This document shows positions 1 through 8,072 of a stretch of 36,987 bases of DNA, piece by piece. Within the stretch, counting starts at the first letter, position 1. Every line of letters begins with the position of its first letter. Source of the DNA: Thermoleophilia bacterium (GTDB lineage Bacteria; Actinomycetota; Thermoleophilia; Gaiellales; Gaiellaceae); assembly GCA_009694305.1 (NCBI GenBank), contig SHVL01000025.1, positions 1 through 36,987 on the forward strand, read 5' to 3'. Both the position numbers and the translations under genes were made by a program. The notes under the pieces are model-generated. The model searched no databases. It saw only the letters and a program-made list of their open reading frames with translations, and was not told the DNA's origin.

Positions 1-94
1 GCCTGGCACCGCCGACCAGGGGCCTGACACCGCCGAGGAGCCCGACAACAGAGCGCCGGCCCGCAGACCGTGCACGTGCCTTGCCCTGGAGGGG

Positions 95-349
95 CTACGC
101 AGCCAGGCGTTCTGCGAGCACACCCGAACGATCGAGCGCCGCGAGCTCGTCGTAGCCGCCGACAGGGTCGCCGTCGATCATCACGAGGGGAACCGTCCAC
201 CGGCGGCCGAGGTCATACACCCGTTGCCGGAAGCCGGGGTCATCGTCGAGCGATACGTCCTCGTAGGCGAGGTCGAGGGCATCGAGCAGCGACCTGGCGC
301 GAGCGCAGTAGCTGCACCATGTCGTCGTGTAGAGGAGAATCCTGGGCAC
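95..349 (-). CDS. Glutaredoxin-like thiol-disulfide oxidoreductase
   Basis: This is a small cytoplasmic thioredoxin-fold protein of 84 residues, the usual glutaredoxin length. The N-terminus reads PRILLYTTTWCSYC, giving a first beta strand followed by a CxxC redox motif (Cys12, Cys15). A cis-proline segment WTVPLVMIDG near residue 55 and the GGYDEL motif form the usual glutathione-site loop. The GTG at 347-349 is the only standard start close to the fold; the reading frame stays open far upstream, but that part is antisense to recO. It is divergent from recO with under 100 bases between. The WCSYC motif resembles the mycoredoxin/NrdH-type proteins of Actinobacteria, so the reductant could be mycothiol rather than glutathione; that is inference. 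Confidence 0.88.
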   Translation of the reverse strand: MPRILLYTTTWCSYCARARSLLDALDLAYEDVSLDDDPGFRQRVYDLGRRWTVPLVMIDGDPVGGYDELAALDRSGVLAERLAA

Positions 350-442
350 AGGCCCATAAACGACCGCAACCGCCTCCGTATTCCGTGCCGGACAGACCCC
401 GGTCATGGCTGCTCCGGCCATGGCCACTCGTACACTGAGGCC

Positions 443-1183
443 ATGGCTCGATCGACCACGACCGAGGCGGTCGTCCTCCGCTCGTTCCGGCTTGGCGAGG
501 CCGACCGCATCCTGCACCTCTACACGCAGGAACGGGGGCGTGTCGGCGCAGTTGCCAAGGGCGTCCGGAAGACGAAGTCCCGGTTCGGCGGGCGGCTCGA
601 GCCGTTCTCCCACGTCGAGCTCGTCCTGCATCAGGGCCGTGGCGACCTCGACACCGTCACCGGAGCTTCTCTCATCCGCTCTCACGACCGCATCCGCTCG
701 GAGCCGTATCGGCTTCAGGTCGGGATGATCGGGCTCGAGGCGATGCTGAAGCTCTTCACCGAGCAGGAGGCGAACGAGAAAGCCTTCCTGGCGTTGACGC
801 GCTTTCTCGATGTGCTCGACGAGTCTCCGCTGCGGCCCGGCTCCCGCGCCGCGCTCGACCCGGTCGTGCTCTCTTTCCAGCTCAAGTTGCTGTGGGTATC
901 CGGCTACATGCCCCATCTCGAGACGTGCGTCGAATGTGGATCCACCGAGCCACTTGTCGCATTCCTTCCCGCAGCGGGCGGCGGCGTCTGCGCGTCGTGC
1001 GGCCACGGTGGCATCTCTCTGTCGCCCGAGGGGGTGCACGGTATGCGCCTGCTCCTCCACTCGCCGATCGCGGCTGCGCCGACGGCGGGCCTCGGTGAGA
1101 GGGCGCAGCGCGACGCATTAGCGGTCGTCACCGCATCGTACGAGCACCACGGCGGGTTCCGGCTGAAGACGCTGTCGGCGTGA
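443..1183 (+). CDS. recO: DNA repair protein RecO
   Basis: RecO works in RecF-pathway recombination and helps load RecA on SSB-coated single-stranded DNA. The 246-residue product begins MARSTTTEAVVLRSFRLGEA, the typical OB-fold start, and has GRVGAVAKGVRK around residue 35. A Cys4 zinc site is visible (Cys162, Cys165, Cys183, Cys186), as in many RecO proteins. The ATG at 443 is chosen because it starts the conserved domain and follows a TACACT box (431-436) by six bases, which suggests a leaderless transcript. It stands alone on this strand; downstream is a long non-coding stretch. Confidence 0.93.
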   Translation: MARSTTTEAVVLRSFRLGEADRILHLYTQERGRVGAVAKGVRKTKSRFGGRLEPFSHVELVLHQGRGDLDTVTGASLIRSHDRIRSEPYRLQVGMIGLEAMLKLFTEQEANEKAFLALTRFLDVLDESPLRPGSRAALDPVVLSFQLKLLWVSGYMPHLETCVECGSTEPLVAFLPAAGGGVCASCGHGGISLSPEGVHGMRLLLHSPIAAAPTAGLGERAQRDALAVVTASYEHHGGFRLKTLSA

Positions 1184-1574
1184 CGCTCGGCCCGGATGCA
1201 CCGTTGTGCGCCGGCGTTGCATCTCGTCGAACCCACCAGACCGCTTCGCGCCCCGGTTACAGCGCTCTGCCCTTTCTCGGGGGCTTCACCCGGACGAGGC
1301 GTTCCTCATGGAGATGGACATCGGGACATCGGCCTGCTCGGCCCCAAACCCGGCCGTCCCGACGGCCCTGACGAGCGCCTCGCGATCACGCGCAACGGTG
1401 CATCCAGTCCTAGTGCACCGTTCCGGAAGTCACTCGGGCCCTGGGTGGCTGCAAAGCGGCGCCGGGCCACGTCCTCGGTCACCCCGGTATGACCCGATAT
1501 CGGGGCTCCCTACGTCCTTGCCCGGCTTGCTTTTCGCGCGCCAGGATCACCAAGCGACTTCCCGAAACGGCGTA
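1184..1574. other. Intergenic stretch with inverted repeats, no gene seen
   Basis: About 390 bases between the recO stop and the end of the NUDIX gene. The open frames here have no recognisable protein features. A 9-bp inverted repeat (AACGGTGCA at 1394-1402, TGCACCGTT at 1414-1422, 11-base loop) and a 12-bp palindrome CCCGATATCGGG (1493-1504) are present. The TGCACCGTT word also occurs at 1197-1205 just after recO. No T-run follows the hairpin, so it is not a standard intrinsic terminator. No tRNA or other RNA fold was recognised. Confidence 0.5.
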
Positions 1575-2246
1575 CTAGCGGAGCTCGAAAGGTTCGGGCG
1601 CTCTGCCCGCAATGACCTCGAGTAACCCACGCAGGGCACGGGCCGGATAGCCGTTGCTCTCGCCTGCCGCGAACCCGGCGACCGTGATCGGGGCGACGAT
1701 CACGGCGATGCTGCCTCGCCGGAGCTCGACACCCTGCACCGCCTCCTGCCGGCCTTCGAAGAGATCGAGGGCGGCAGCTAGCGGAACCGAGACGACCGCA
1801 TCTACCTCGTCCGGATGGAGACGGTAGGCATCGAGTGGAAGATCCGAGCGAAGCGCGAAGACCTCCTGCACCTCGTTGTCCGACCCGGTGGCTCCGGGTG
1901 CGAAGCGGCGGCCGAGCCGGGTGACATCTCCGAGATCGACCAGAATGCCGATCTCCTCCTCGGCCTCGCGAACTGCCTCGGAGAGCGTCTCGCCGGCGCG
2001 AAGGTGCCCGCCCACAGCGACGTCGAGGGAGCCGGGCCAGGTGTCCTTCGTCTGCGATCGCCTCTGGAAGAGGGCGAAGGGCAGTCCGTCTGCATCGACG
2101 CCCCCGACCCAGATGTGGAGCGCCCCGTGCCAGTCCCCATCGCGATGGACGTCGCAACGGCGCTTGTGGGCACCCGTGGGCTCGCCGTTCCCATTGAGGA
2201 CGTCGAACAGCTCGTCCTGTGGGTCGGTGGTAGTGGGGCCGCTCAG
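1575..2246 (-). CDS. NUDIX hydrolase, isopentenyl-diphosphate-isomerase-like subfamily
   Basis: NUDIX enzymes hydrolyse or isomerise diphosphate-linked substrates using a Mg-binding box. The box is visible as GGHLRAGETLSEAVREAEEE, followed by IGI. Upstream in the same frame are subfamily hallmarks: DELFDVLNGNGEP, VHRDGDWHGALHIWV and FALFQRRSQTKDTWPG, typical of Idi/YfcD-like members. These conserved residues lie before the first standard start in frame (GTG at 2013-2015), and no ATG, GTG or TTG occurs between there and the start of the conserved region. I therefore draw the gene from the CTG at 2244-2246, which overlaps the stop of the cysteine-dioxygenase-like gene; ATT at 2247-2249 or CTG at 2208-2210 (preceded by AGGA) are alternatives. 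Substrate unknown. Confidence 0.7.
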   Translation of the reverse strand: MSGPTTTDPQDELFDVLNGNGEPTGAHKRRCDVHRDGDWHGALHIWVGGVDADGLPFALFQRRSQTKDTWPGSLDVAVGGHLRAGETLSEAVREAEEEIGILVDLGDVTRLGRRFAPGATGSDNEVQEVFALRSDLPLDAYRLHPDEVDAVVSVPLAAALDLFEGRQEAVQGVELRRGSIAVIVAPITVAGFAAGESNGYPARALRGLLEVIAGRAPEPFELR

Positions 2247-2818
2247 AATCGCTCGAGCACGCCGTCGAGCGCACCCTCGGAGACCAGCTGCTCGGTGAGC
2301 TCGTTGCGTCCGGGCCGCACGTCGCGTTGAACGACGCCGTCCTCGCCGACCCGGTACTGGCCGACCCAGTCGAGACGTGGTGAGTAGACGTGCACCGTCA
2401 CCGCCGGCAGGCCGTCGTGGTGACCGACGCGGTGGATGTAGCCGGGACCGCCCTGGCGCGACTCACCGACCTGGAGCTGTCGGGACACGTGCTGCGCGTC
2501 GTAGGCCATCAGATCCTCCTGCACGGCCCCGCGTGCCACGCAGAGACCGACCCCCGAGATGTAGTGGTCGTGAAAGCCCGTTCCCTGACCGGGCATCCAG
2601 GACAGGATCCAGGCATCCATGCGGTCGTCCTCGTAAAGGAGCTCGTACCGACGATGCGCGGTGTCTTCGTGGAGGAGCGGCTCCCAGATGTCGGTGCGCG
2701 CTGCGACTCGACGGGCTACGTCCTCCAGTTCGCCGGGTGTCAAAAACCCGTCGTGGGGCACGACGTCGCCGAGCGAAGCGAGAACCGGAACGAAAAGTGG
2801 CTTGACCTTCACAGTCAT
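2243..2818 (-). CDS. Cysteine dioxygenase-like cupin (thiol dioxygenase)
   Basis: This 191-residue cupin matches the bacterial cysteine dioxygenase family, non-haem iron enzymes that oxidise cysteine or a related thiol to the sulfinic acid. The first metal motif is TGFHDHYISGVG (His83, His85) and the third ligand is probably His129 in GYIHRVGH, spaced as in the family. The second cupin motif ends in TVHVYSP. The ATG at 2816-2818 follows a TATTAT box by six bases, so the message is probably leaderless. Its stop overlaps the probable start of the NUDIX gene, suggesting one transcript with translational coupling. The exact thiol substrate (cysteine or 3-mercaptopropionate) cannot be read from the sequence. 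Confidence 0.88.
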   Translation of the reverse strand: MTVKVKPLFVPVLASLGDVVPHDGFLTPGELEDVARRVAARTDIWEPLLHEDTAHRRYELLYEDDRMDAWILSWMPGQGTGFHDHYISGVGLCVARGAVQEDLMAYDAQHVSRQLQVGESRQGGPGYIHRVGHHDGLPAVTVHVYSPRLDWVGQYRVGEDGVVQRDVRPGRNELTEQLVSEGALDGVLERF

Positions 2819-2824
2819 ATCTTC

Positions 2825-2855
2825 ATAATACCTTGCACCGCAGAAGTCATGTCGA
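2825..2855 (-). promoter_or_regulatory. Promoter of the cysteine-dioxygenase-like gene
   Basis: On the minus strand a near-consensus -10 TATTAT (plus-strand 2825-2830) ends six bases before the ATG. A weak -35 TCGACA lies at 2850-2855 with a 19-base spacer. Transcription would start at or next to the A of the ATG, giving a leaderless message. Confidence 0.55.
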
Positions 2856-2942
2856 GGTAATGTCCATCAGGCAATCCCGCCGGACGTTTGCGAGTGGATC
2901 AGCCAGAAGGCCACAGGGGCGCACGCCTCGGCCGATGGGTGC

Positions 2943-4304
2943 CTACGGCGACGAGACCCTGGGTGAGGTCCATGGCTCCGCGAGCCGGTCGAGCACGTGC
3001 TCCCGGGCGCGGGCGATCGAGATTCGCTCCTGGGCGAGCGAGTCGCGCTCGCGGATCGTGACCGTGCCGTCCTCGAGTGTCTGCTCGTCGATCGTGAGCG
3101 CGTAGGGCGTTCCGATCTCGTCCTGTCGGCGGTAGCGCCGGCCGATCTGGCCACCGTCGTCGTACTCGACCGAGATCACCTGGCGTAGCTCCTCGTAGAG
3201 CTTCCGCGCCCGGCCCGTCATATCCTCGCTCTTGCCGATCAGCGGCAAGATGGCCGCCTTCACCGGCGCGAGTTGCGGGTGCAGGCGCAGCACGGTGCGG
3301 TCGCGCTCGGCGACGACTTCTTCGTCGTAGGCATCCACGAGGAACGCGAGCATCGACCGGTTCACACCGAGGGCCGGCTCGATCACGTGCGGCGTGTAGC
3401 GGCTACCGTCCTGCTCGACCCACTCGAGCTTCGTCCCGGAAGCTGCCGTATGCGCCGTGAGATCGAAGTTGCCGCGATTCGCCACGCCCTCGAGCTCAGA
3501 CCAGCCGATCGGGAACAGGTACTCGATGTCGCTCGTTCCGCTCGAATAGTGAGAGAGCTCGTCGGCGTCGTGCGGGCGAATCCGTAGATGGCTCTCCCTG
3601 ATGCCGTACTTCCGGTGCCAGGCGTATCGCTCGTCAACCCAGTAGCGGTACCACTCGTCGGCCTGATCCGGCGGAACGAAGAACTCCATCTCCATCTGCT
3701 CGAACTCGAGCGTACGGAAGATGAAATTGCCCGGCGTGATCTCGTTACGGAACGATTTTCCCACCTGTGCGATGCCGAACGGCGGCTTGCGCCGCGCGAT
3801 TCCGGCAACGTTCTTGAAGTTGATGAAGATGCCCTGCGCCGTCTCGGGCCGCAGGTATACGGGCACGCCCGTCTCCTCCATCGCTCCAACGCGCGTCTCG
3901 AACATGAGGTTGAACTGTCGGGCGTCGGTGAGGTCGCAGTCGGCCGCCTCGCCGGGCCGCTTGCTCGGCCGTTGGCCGCACTGGGCATCCTCGAGATGGT
4001 CGGCGCGATAGCGCTTCTTGCAGAACTTGCAGTCAACCAGCGGATCCGAAAACCCGCCCACGTGGCCCGACGACTTCCACACCTCGGGGTGCAGGATGAT
4101 CGAGGAGTCGAGGGCGACGATGTCGTCTCGCTCCTGCACCATCGCCGACAGCCAGCGCTGCTTGATGTTGTCCTTCAGCAGCACGCCGTAGTGGCCGTAG
4201 TCGTACGAGGAGCCGAGCCCGCCGTAGATCTCGGATGACGGGAACACGAAGCCACGCCGCTTACAGAGAGAGACGATCTTGTCCATCGTGACGGCGTCGG
4301 CCAT
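2943..4304 (-). CDS. glyS: Glycyl-tRNA synthetase, single-chain alpha2 type
   Basis: Class II aminoacyl-tRNA synthetase that charges tRNA-Gly. The product (453 residues) starts MADAVTMDKIVSLCKRRGF and continues EIYGGLGSSYDYGHYG, diagnostic of the dimeric bacterial/eukaryal type rather than the alpha2-beta2 type. A zinc-like cluster CKFCKKRYRADHLEDAQC follows; motif 2 is RNEITPGNFIFRTLEFEQ and motif 3 lies in EPALGVNRSMLAFL. A C-terminal anticodon-binding domain is present (LAPVKAAILPL to the end). The ATG at 4302-4304 is preferred over a start eight codons upstream because TAGGGT (4312-4317 on the plus strand) sits seven bases before it, the leaderless pattern seen across this window. Confidence 0.95.
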   Translation of the reverse strand: MADAVTMDKIVSLCKRRGFVFPSSEIYGGLGSSYDYGHYGVLLKDNIKQRWLSAMVQERDDIVALDSSIILHPEVWKSSGHVGGFSDPLVDCKFCKKRYRADHLEDAQCGQRPSKRPGEAADCDLTDARQFNLMFETRVGAMEETGVPVYLRPETAQGIFINFKNVAGIARRKPPFGIAQVGKSFRNEITPGNFIFRTLEFEQMEMEFFVPPDQADEWYRYWVDERYAWHRKYGIRESHLRIRPHDADELSHYSSGTSDIEYLFPIGWSELEGVANRGNFDLTAHTAASGTKLEWVEQDGSRYTPHVIEPALGVNRSMLAFLVDAYDEEVVAERDRTVLRLHPQLAPVKAAILPLIGKSEDMTGRARKLYEELRQVISVEYDDGGQIGRRYRRQDEIGTPYALTIDEQTLEDGTVTIRERDSLAQERISIARAREHVLDRLAEPWTSPRVSSP

Positions 4305-4379
4305 GAGCCTGACCCTAGCCGCGCCCACCTACCGACGTTCCCGGTAGCGTCACGGCTGGTGGCGACCACGGTACCGGGC

Positions 4380-4637
4380 TCACGACTCGTCTCGGCTGGC
4401 CTCGAGGCTCGCGCGATCGCGTGGCGCCGAACTGCGCGGCACCCCAATCCCGAGCGGTCGTTCGAGGAGCACGACCTCGAGGGGCTGCCGATCCCGGAGG
4501 GAAATGACGCTCCGTCCGCCTTCACGCGTCCCGGCGTGATGCACGCCTGCGCGAGTGACGGTCCCGCTGCAGTACACGCAGCGACGGCTGTAGAACAGGG
4601 CGAATGCGCATTCGGCACGATGGTCGCCCATCACCAT
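4380..4637 (-). CDS. Possible small protein with CxxC motif, unrecognised
   Basis: An 85-codon frame between glyS and the YbaK gene. The translation contains AECAFALFYSRRCVYCSG, with a CVYC pair that could bind metal, followed by an arginine- and leucine-rich half. Third codon positions are strongly G/C, as in real genes here, and there are no tandem rare codons. There is no clear ribosome binding site before the ATG at 4635-4637 and I do not recognise a family. The frame remains open upstream into the YbaK gene on the other strand. It may be real, or a remnant. Confidence 0.3.
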   Translation of the reverse strand: MVMGDHRAECAFALFYSRRCVYCSGTVTRAGVHHAGTREGGRSVISLRDRQPLEVVLLERPLGIGVPRSSAPRDRASLEASRDES

Positions 4638-4725
4638 CTGCGGTGCGCCATCGACGAGGCAGCGTTGCGGGGCGGAACCGCCGTCTCTGTCCGACCGGCG
4701 CTCGACGCGCTCGGCTAGTCGGCCC

Positions 4726-5193
4726 GTGGCGGGAAAGGGCACGCCGGCCGTTGTCGCGGCAGAGCGGGCGGGTATCGCGTTCGAGTTGCACGAGTACGTG
4801 CACGACCCGAAAGCCTCCTCGTACGGTCTCGAAGCCGCCGAGAAACTCGGGGTCGATCCGGCCACGGTCTTCAAGACACTCGTCGCGGACGTGGACGGCA
4901 CGTTGACCGTTGCGATCGTGCCGGTCGAGGCTCAGCTCGACCTCAGGGCCCTTGGCAAGCGCGTTTCCATGGCCGATCCGACACTTGCCGAGAGGGCGAC
5001 GGGATACGTCACCGGTGGAATCAGCCCGCTCGGGCAAAGAAAGCGGCTCCCGACGGTGCTAGACGAGGCGGCGCTCGCATACGAGACGATCCACGTGAGC
5101 GCCGGCCGTCGTGGTCTCGAGATCGAGCTTGCTCCCGGCGATCTCGTTCTCCTGACGGGCGCGCGCGTGTGCTCGATCGCCGTGCGCCGCTGA
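4726..5193 (+). CDS. ybaK: YbaK/EbsC family aminoacyl-tRNA deacylase
   Basis: YbaK proteins remove wrongly attached amino acids from tRNA, classically Cys from tRNA-Pro, in trans to the synthetase. The 155-residue product shows the family start GTPAVVAAERAGIAFELHEY, the VFKTLVADVDGTLTVAIVPV strand pair with the conserved lysine, the ADPTLAERATGYVTGGISPL segment and a GLEIELAPGDLV tail. Length fits the family. The GTG at 4726 directly begins the domain and no better start exists. It is followed closely by the glutathione-S-transferase-like gene on the same strand. Confidence 0.93.
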   Translation: MAGKGTPAVVAAERAGIAFELHEYVHDPKASSYGLEAAEKLGVDPATVFKTLVADVDGTLTVAIVPVEAQLDLRALGKRVSMADPTLAERATGYVTGGISPLGQRKRLPTVLDEAALAYETIHVSAGRRGLEIELAPGDLVLLTGARVCSIAVRR

Positions 5194-5284
5194 CCCTGTC
5201 CAGGCCGAGATCCTCGTAGGTTGTGACCGTGGGCCGGTGATTGTCGTGCGGCCCGGGAGGGAGCGTGGCGGCTACCGTACCACC

Positions 5285-5956
5285 GTGCTCGAGCTCTTCC
5301 AGATCACCGGGTCGGCCAGCTTCGCCGTCCGCGCGGCCCTCGAGGAGGCAGGGGCCGACTACGTCACGATCGACGTTCATCCTCGTCGTCGTGACGACAA
5401 CGCCGACTTCGCGGTGGTGAACCCGCTGCGGGGTGTGCCATCACTTCGAGACGGCAGCTCGACCGTCTACGAAACGGGAGCCGTCCTTCTCTACCTCGTC
5501 GAGCGCCTGCCCGGATGCGGGCTGGGCCCTCTCCCTGGCGAGCCGTTGCGTGCCGACCTGCTCCGCTGGGTGGCGTGGCTCGCAAACGTGCTCCACGGCT
5601 CCCACCAGACGCTCCGCAGTCCACAGTCCTATACGGACGACCCGGAGGGGCATGAGGGCGTCACGCGCCGGGGTCGAGAGAAGCTCACTGCCCACGGGGA
5701 CTACCTCGAGCGTGAGCTCGCCGGCGGTGCATGGTGCCTCGGCGACAGGTTCTCGGTTGCCGATATCTACCTCTACATGCTCAAGGGATGGGAGCACTAC
5801 ACCGAGGGGTACGTCCTCGGTGGTGAGATGCTTACGGCCCACTACGCTCGCGTTGGTGCCCGGCCCGCTATCACCCGGACGCGCGAGCTCGACGGCCTCG
5901 ACGAGCGGCTGATGCGGTACCACCCCGAGCTCCGGGCAGGCAAGCCGATCGCCTGA
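5285..5956 (+). CDS. Glutathione S-transferase-like protein
   Basis: A 223-residue protein with the GST architecture: an N-terminal thioredoxin-fold domain (LELFQITGSASFAVRAALEE, then the cis-Pro segment LRGVPSLRDG and the YETGAVLLYL helix, which contains the ligand-binding Glu/Thr) and an all-helical C-terminal domain ending in LGDRFSVADIYLYMLKGW. GTG at 5285 is chosen because it is the natural beginning of the fold and follows TACCGT (5273-5278) by six bases; an alternative GTG at 5237 would add 16 unlikely residues. Actinobacteria generally use mycothiol, so the thiol substrate is uncertain. Confidence 0.85.
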   Translation: MLELFQITGSASFAVRAALEEAGADYVTIDVHPRRRDDNADFAVVNPLRGVPSLRDGSSTVYETGAVLLYLVERLPGCGLGPLPGEPLRADLLRWVAWLANVLHGSHQTLRSPQSYTDDPEGHEGVTRRGREKLTAHGDYLERELAGGAWCLGDRFSVADIYLYMLKGWEHYTEGYVLGGEMLTAHYARVGARPAITRTRELDGLDERLMRYHPELRAGKPIA

Positions 5957-5973
5957 CGGGCTCGCCGCCCGGC

Positions 5974-6939
5974 TCAGCTGCGCGTGAGGACGCTCGCGGC
6001 GAGAGCCGGATCGACGTTGCCGCCCGAGATGACGAGCACCGTCGGCCCGTCGGCCGTCACCGCACCCGTCTGGATTGCCGCGAGCGTGAGCGCACCCGTC
6101 GGCTCGACGAGCAGCTTCGCCTCGAGCGCAAGCCAGCGCATCGCCTCGAGAACGGCGTCGTCAGAGACGGTGACGATCTCATCGACAAGGGCAGAGATGA
6201 TGGCGAAGTTCCGTGCTCCGATCTCCTGGGTGCGCACGCCGTCGCAGATCGTCCGCGTCACGTCGGCCGCCGGCCAGCTCACGACGCGCCCCTGCCGGAG
6301 CGACTCCTGCGCGTCGGCGGCCAACTCGGGCTCGACCCCGACGACGCGAGCGTTGGGGCAGAGGGCTTTGACGGCCGTCGCGACACCCGAGATGAGGCCG
6401 CCGCCACCGATGCAGACGACGACCGTCGCGACATCAGGCAGCGCGTGGGCGATCTCGAGGCCGACCGTTCCCTGCCCCGCGATGATCCGCGCATCGTCGA
6501 ACGGCGGGATGTACTCGAGCGAGCGGGCGTCGCGGATCTCGGCGGCCACGCGCTGCCGCTCGTCGGTCGAGTTGGCGCAGCGAATGACCTCGGCGCCCCA
6601 CCCGGCAGTCCGTTCGACCTTCACGGGAGTTGCATTCTCCGGCATCACAATCGTCGCCGGCACCCCGAGCAGTGCGGCCGCTGCCGCGACGCCCTGGGCG
6701 TGATTCCCGCTCGAGTCCGCGACGACACCACGCTCGATCAGCGCGAACGGCGTCGAGACAAGGGCGTTGTACGCGCCACGGAACTTGAAGGAGCCGGTGC
6801 GCTGGAGGCTCTCCGGCTTCACGTAGACGTCGCCATCGAGCGGCAGACGCAGGAGCGGCGTGCGCAGGGCCACGCCGTCGATCCGGTGTGCTGCCGCTTC
6901 GATGTCACGAAGCGAAACAGGAAGCGTCCGGGTGGTCAC
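5974..6939 (-). CDS. Threonine/serine dehydratase, PLP-dependent
   Basis: A 321-residue fold-type II PLP enzyme that deaminates threonine (to 2-oxobutyrate) and often serine (to pyruvate). The Schiff-base lysine is Lys52 in TGSFKFRGAYN; the substrate loop is DSSGNHAQGVA; the phosphate-binding glycine loop is CIGGGGLISG; the pyridine-ring end is LVISGGNVD. It lacks the C-terminal ACT-like regulatory domain, so it resembles the short catabolic type or serine racemase rather than biosynthetic IlvA. Start is GTG at 6937-6939, six bases after a TACGAT box (6946-6951 on the plus strand). It is divergent from the PPDK regulator and convergent with the GST gene. Confidence 0.9.
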   Translation of the reverse strand: MTTRTLPVSLRDIEAAAHRIDGVALRTPLLRLPLDGDVYVKPESLQRTGSFKFRGAYNALVSTPFALIERGVVADSSGNHAQGVAAAAALLGVPATIVMPENATPVKVERTAGWGAEVIRCANSTDERQRVAAEIRDARSLEYIPPFDDARIIAGQGTVGLEIAHALPDVATVVVCIGGGGLISGVATAVKALCPNARVVGVEPELAADAQESLRQGRVVSWPAADVTRTICDGVRTQEIGARNFAIISALVDEIVTVSDDAVLEAMRWLALEAKLLVEPTGALTLAAIQTGAVTADGPTVLVISGGNVDPALAASVLTRS

Positions 6940-7044
6940 GCTGCGATCGTAGCCCGAGGACTGGCGTGAGCCGGGTACCTGACCCTGACCCGCGCGCGGA
7001 TGAGATGCCGGTCAATCCCGTCTGCACCGGATACGCTCCGGGAT

Positions 7045-7878
7045 GTGACCACGGACCAGACGCCCGTCGAGCTCCACATCGTCTCGGACTCGACCGGGGA
7101 GACTGCCGCTCGTCTCGTCCTTGCTCTCGAGGCCCAGTTTCCCGAGCAGGTGTTCTCCGAGATCCGGCACCCGCGCGTCGAGTCCGTCGATGATCTGGAG
7201 GTCGCTGTTAGTACGGCCCGGGGCCGCCCCGCCGTGATGGTGTACACGCTTGTCGAGCCCGCACTGCGGGAAGCCATGCGTCAGCTTTGCCGACGAGCAC
7301 GTGTGCACTACTGCGATCTGCTCGGCCCCCCGATCGACTCGATCGCAAGGGTTTCAGGGGTTGCAGCCCGGATGATGCCCGGTGCGAGGCCGCCGCTCGA
7401 CCAGACGTACTTCAAGCGGATCGAGGCGATCGAGTTTGCCGTCAAGTACGACGACGGCGTGGGGAGTGGGCTCGACGAGGCCGACATCGTTCTCGTCGGT
7501 GTCTCGCGCACCTCGAAGACGCCGCTCTCGATCTACCTCGGCTATCTCGGTCACAAGGCGGCGAACGTGCCGATCGTGAAAGGGATCAAGCCCCCCGCTT
7601 TGCTCTTCGAGATCGATCCCGCGAAGGTGGTCGGACTCACGATCAAGGCCGAGCGGTTAGCGGAGATCCGGGCGAACCGGGCGGCCACGATGGGTGGCCC
7701 GAAGAAGAGGTACGCCGGCCTGCACGGCGTCTACGAGGAGCTCGACGAGGCTGCGGCGATCCACCGGCGCCTTGCCTGCCCGGTGCTCGACGTCTCCGAC
7801 CTCTCGGTCGAGGAGACTGCGATGCGCGCGATCAGGGCCGTCGCCGACAGACAACGTGAGAGGCGCGTGTCGGTGTGA
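7045..7878 (+). CDS. Pyruvate phosphate dikinase regulatory protein (kinase/phosphorylase)
   Basis: This bifunctional protein phosphorylates a threonine of pyruvate phosphate dikinase with ADP to switch it off, and reactivates it by phosphorolysis. The 277-residue product has the family start ELHIVSDSTGETA, the RHPRVESVDD segment and the P-loop GVSRTSKTP at 152-160, then LGYLGHKAANVPIVKGIKPP. GTG at 7045 is chosen because it fits the family start and follows TACGCT (7032-7037) by seven bases. PPDK is encoded 1 kb downstream, which favours PPDK over PEP synthase as the target. Its last bases overlap a small membrane protein gene. Confidence 0.92.
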   Translation: MTTDQTPVELHIVSDSTGETAARLVLALEAQFPEQVFSEIRHPRVESVDDLEVAVSTARGRPAVMVYTLVEPALREAMRQLCRRARVHYCDLLGPPIDSIARVSGVAARMMPGARPPLDQTYFKRIEAIEFAVKYDDGVGSGLDEADIVLVGVSRTSKTPLSIYLGYLGHKAANVPIVKGIKPPALLFEIDPAKVVGLTIKAERLAEIRANRAATMGGPKKRYAGLHGVYEELDEAAAIHRRLACPVLDVSDLSVEETAMRAIRAVADRQRERRVSV

Positions 7879-8072
7879 GTGAGCGGAGCCTCTGGCGGGC
7901 GGAAGGCCGGTCGCTCGAGGACAGGGGCTGGGTGCCACTCCGCTTCTTGGCGCTATGGACAGCCCTGCTCGGCGTTGCCGTGTTGCTCTTCTACGTGCTT
8001 TTGACGCCGTTCTGGATCGGCCTGCGGGCGGTCGCCTGGCTCGCCGAGTTCGGGGCACGCCGCCGGAGCTGA
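7875..8072 (+). CDS. Small single-pass membrane protein, unknown function
   Basis: A 65-residue frame whose GTG start overlaps the stop of the PPDK regulator gene by four bases, a typical translational-coupling arrangement. A charged N-terminus (SERSLWRAEGRSLEDRG) is followed by a long hydrophobic segment (residues about 22-57), enough for one long or two short membrane helices, and an RRRS tail. No family recognised. The coupling implies that it is made with the regulator. Confidence 0.6.
   Translation: MSERSLWRAEGRSLEDRGWVPLRFLALWTALLGVAVLLFYVLLTPFWIGLRAVAWLAEFGARRRS

Noticed and set aside
1-94. End of a gene upstream of glutaredoxin
   Set aside because: Frames are open in this short edge but show nothing recognisable, so no claim is made.
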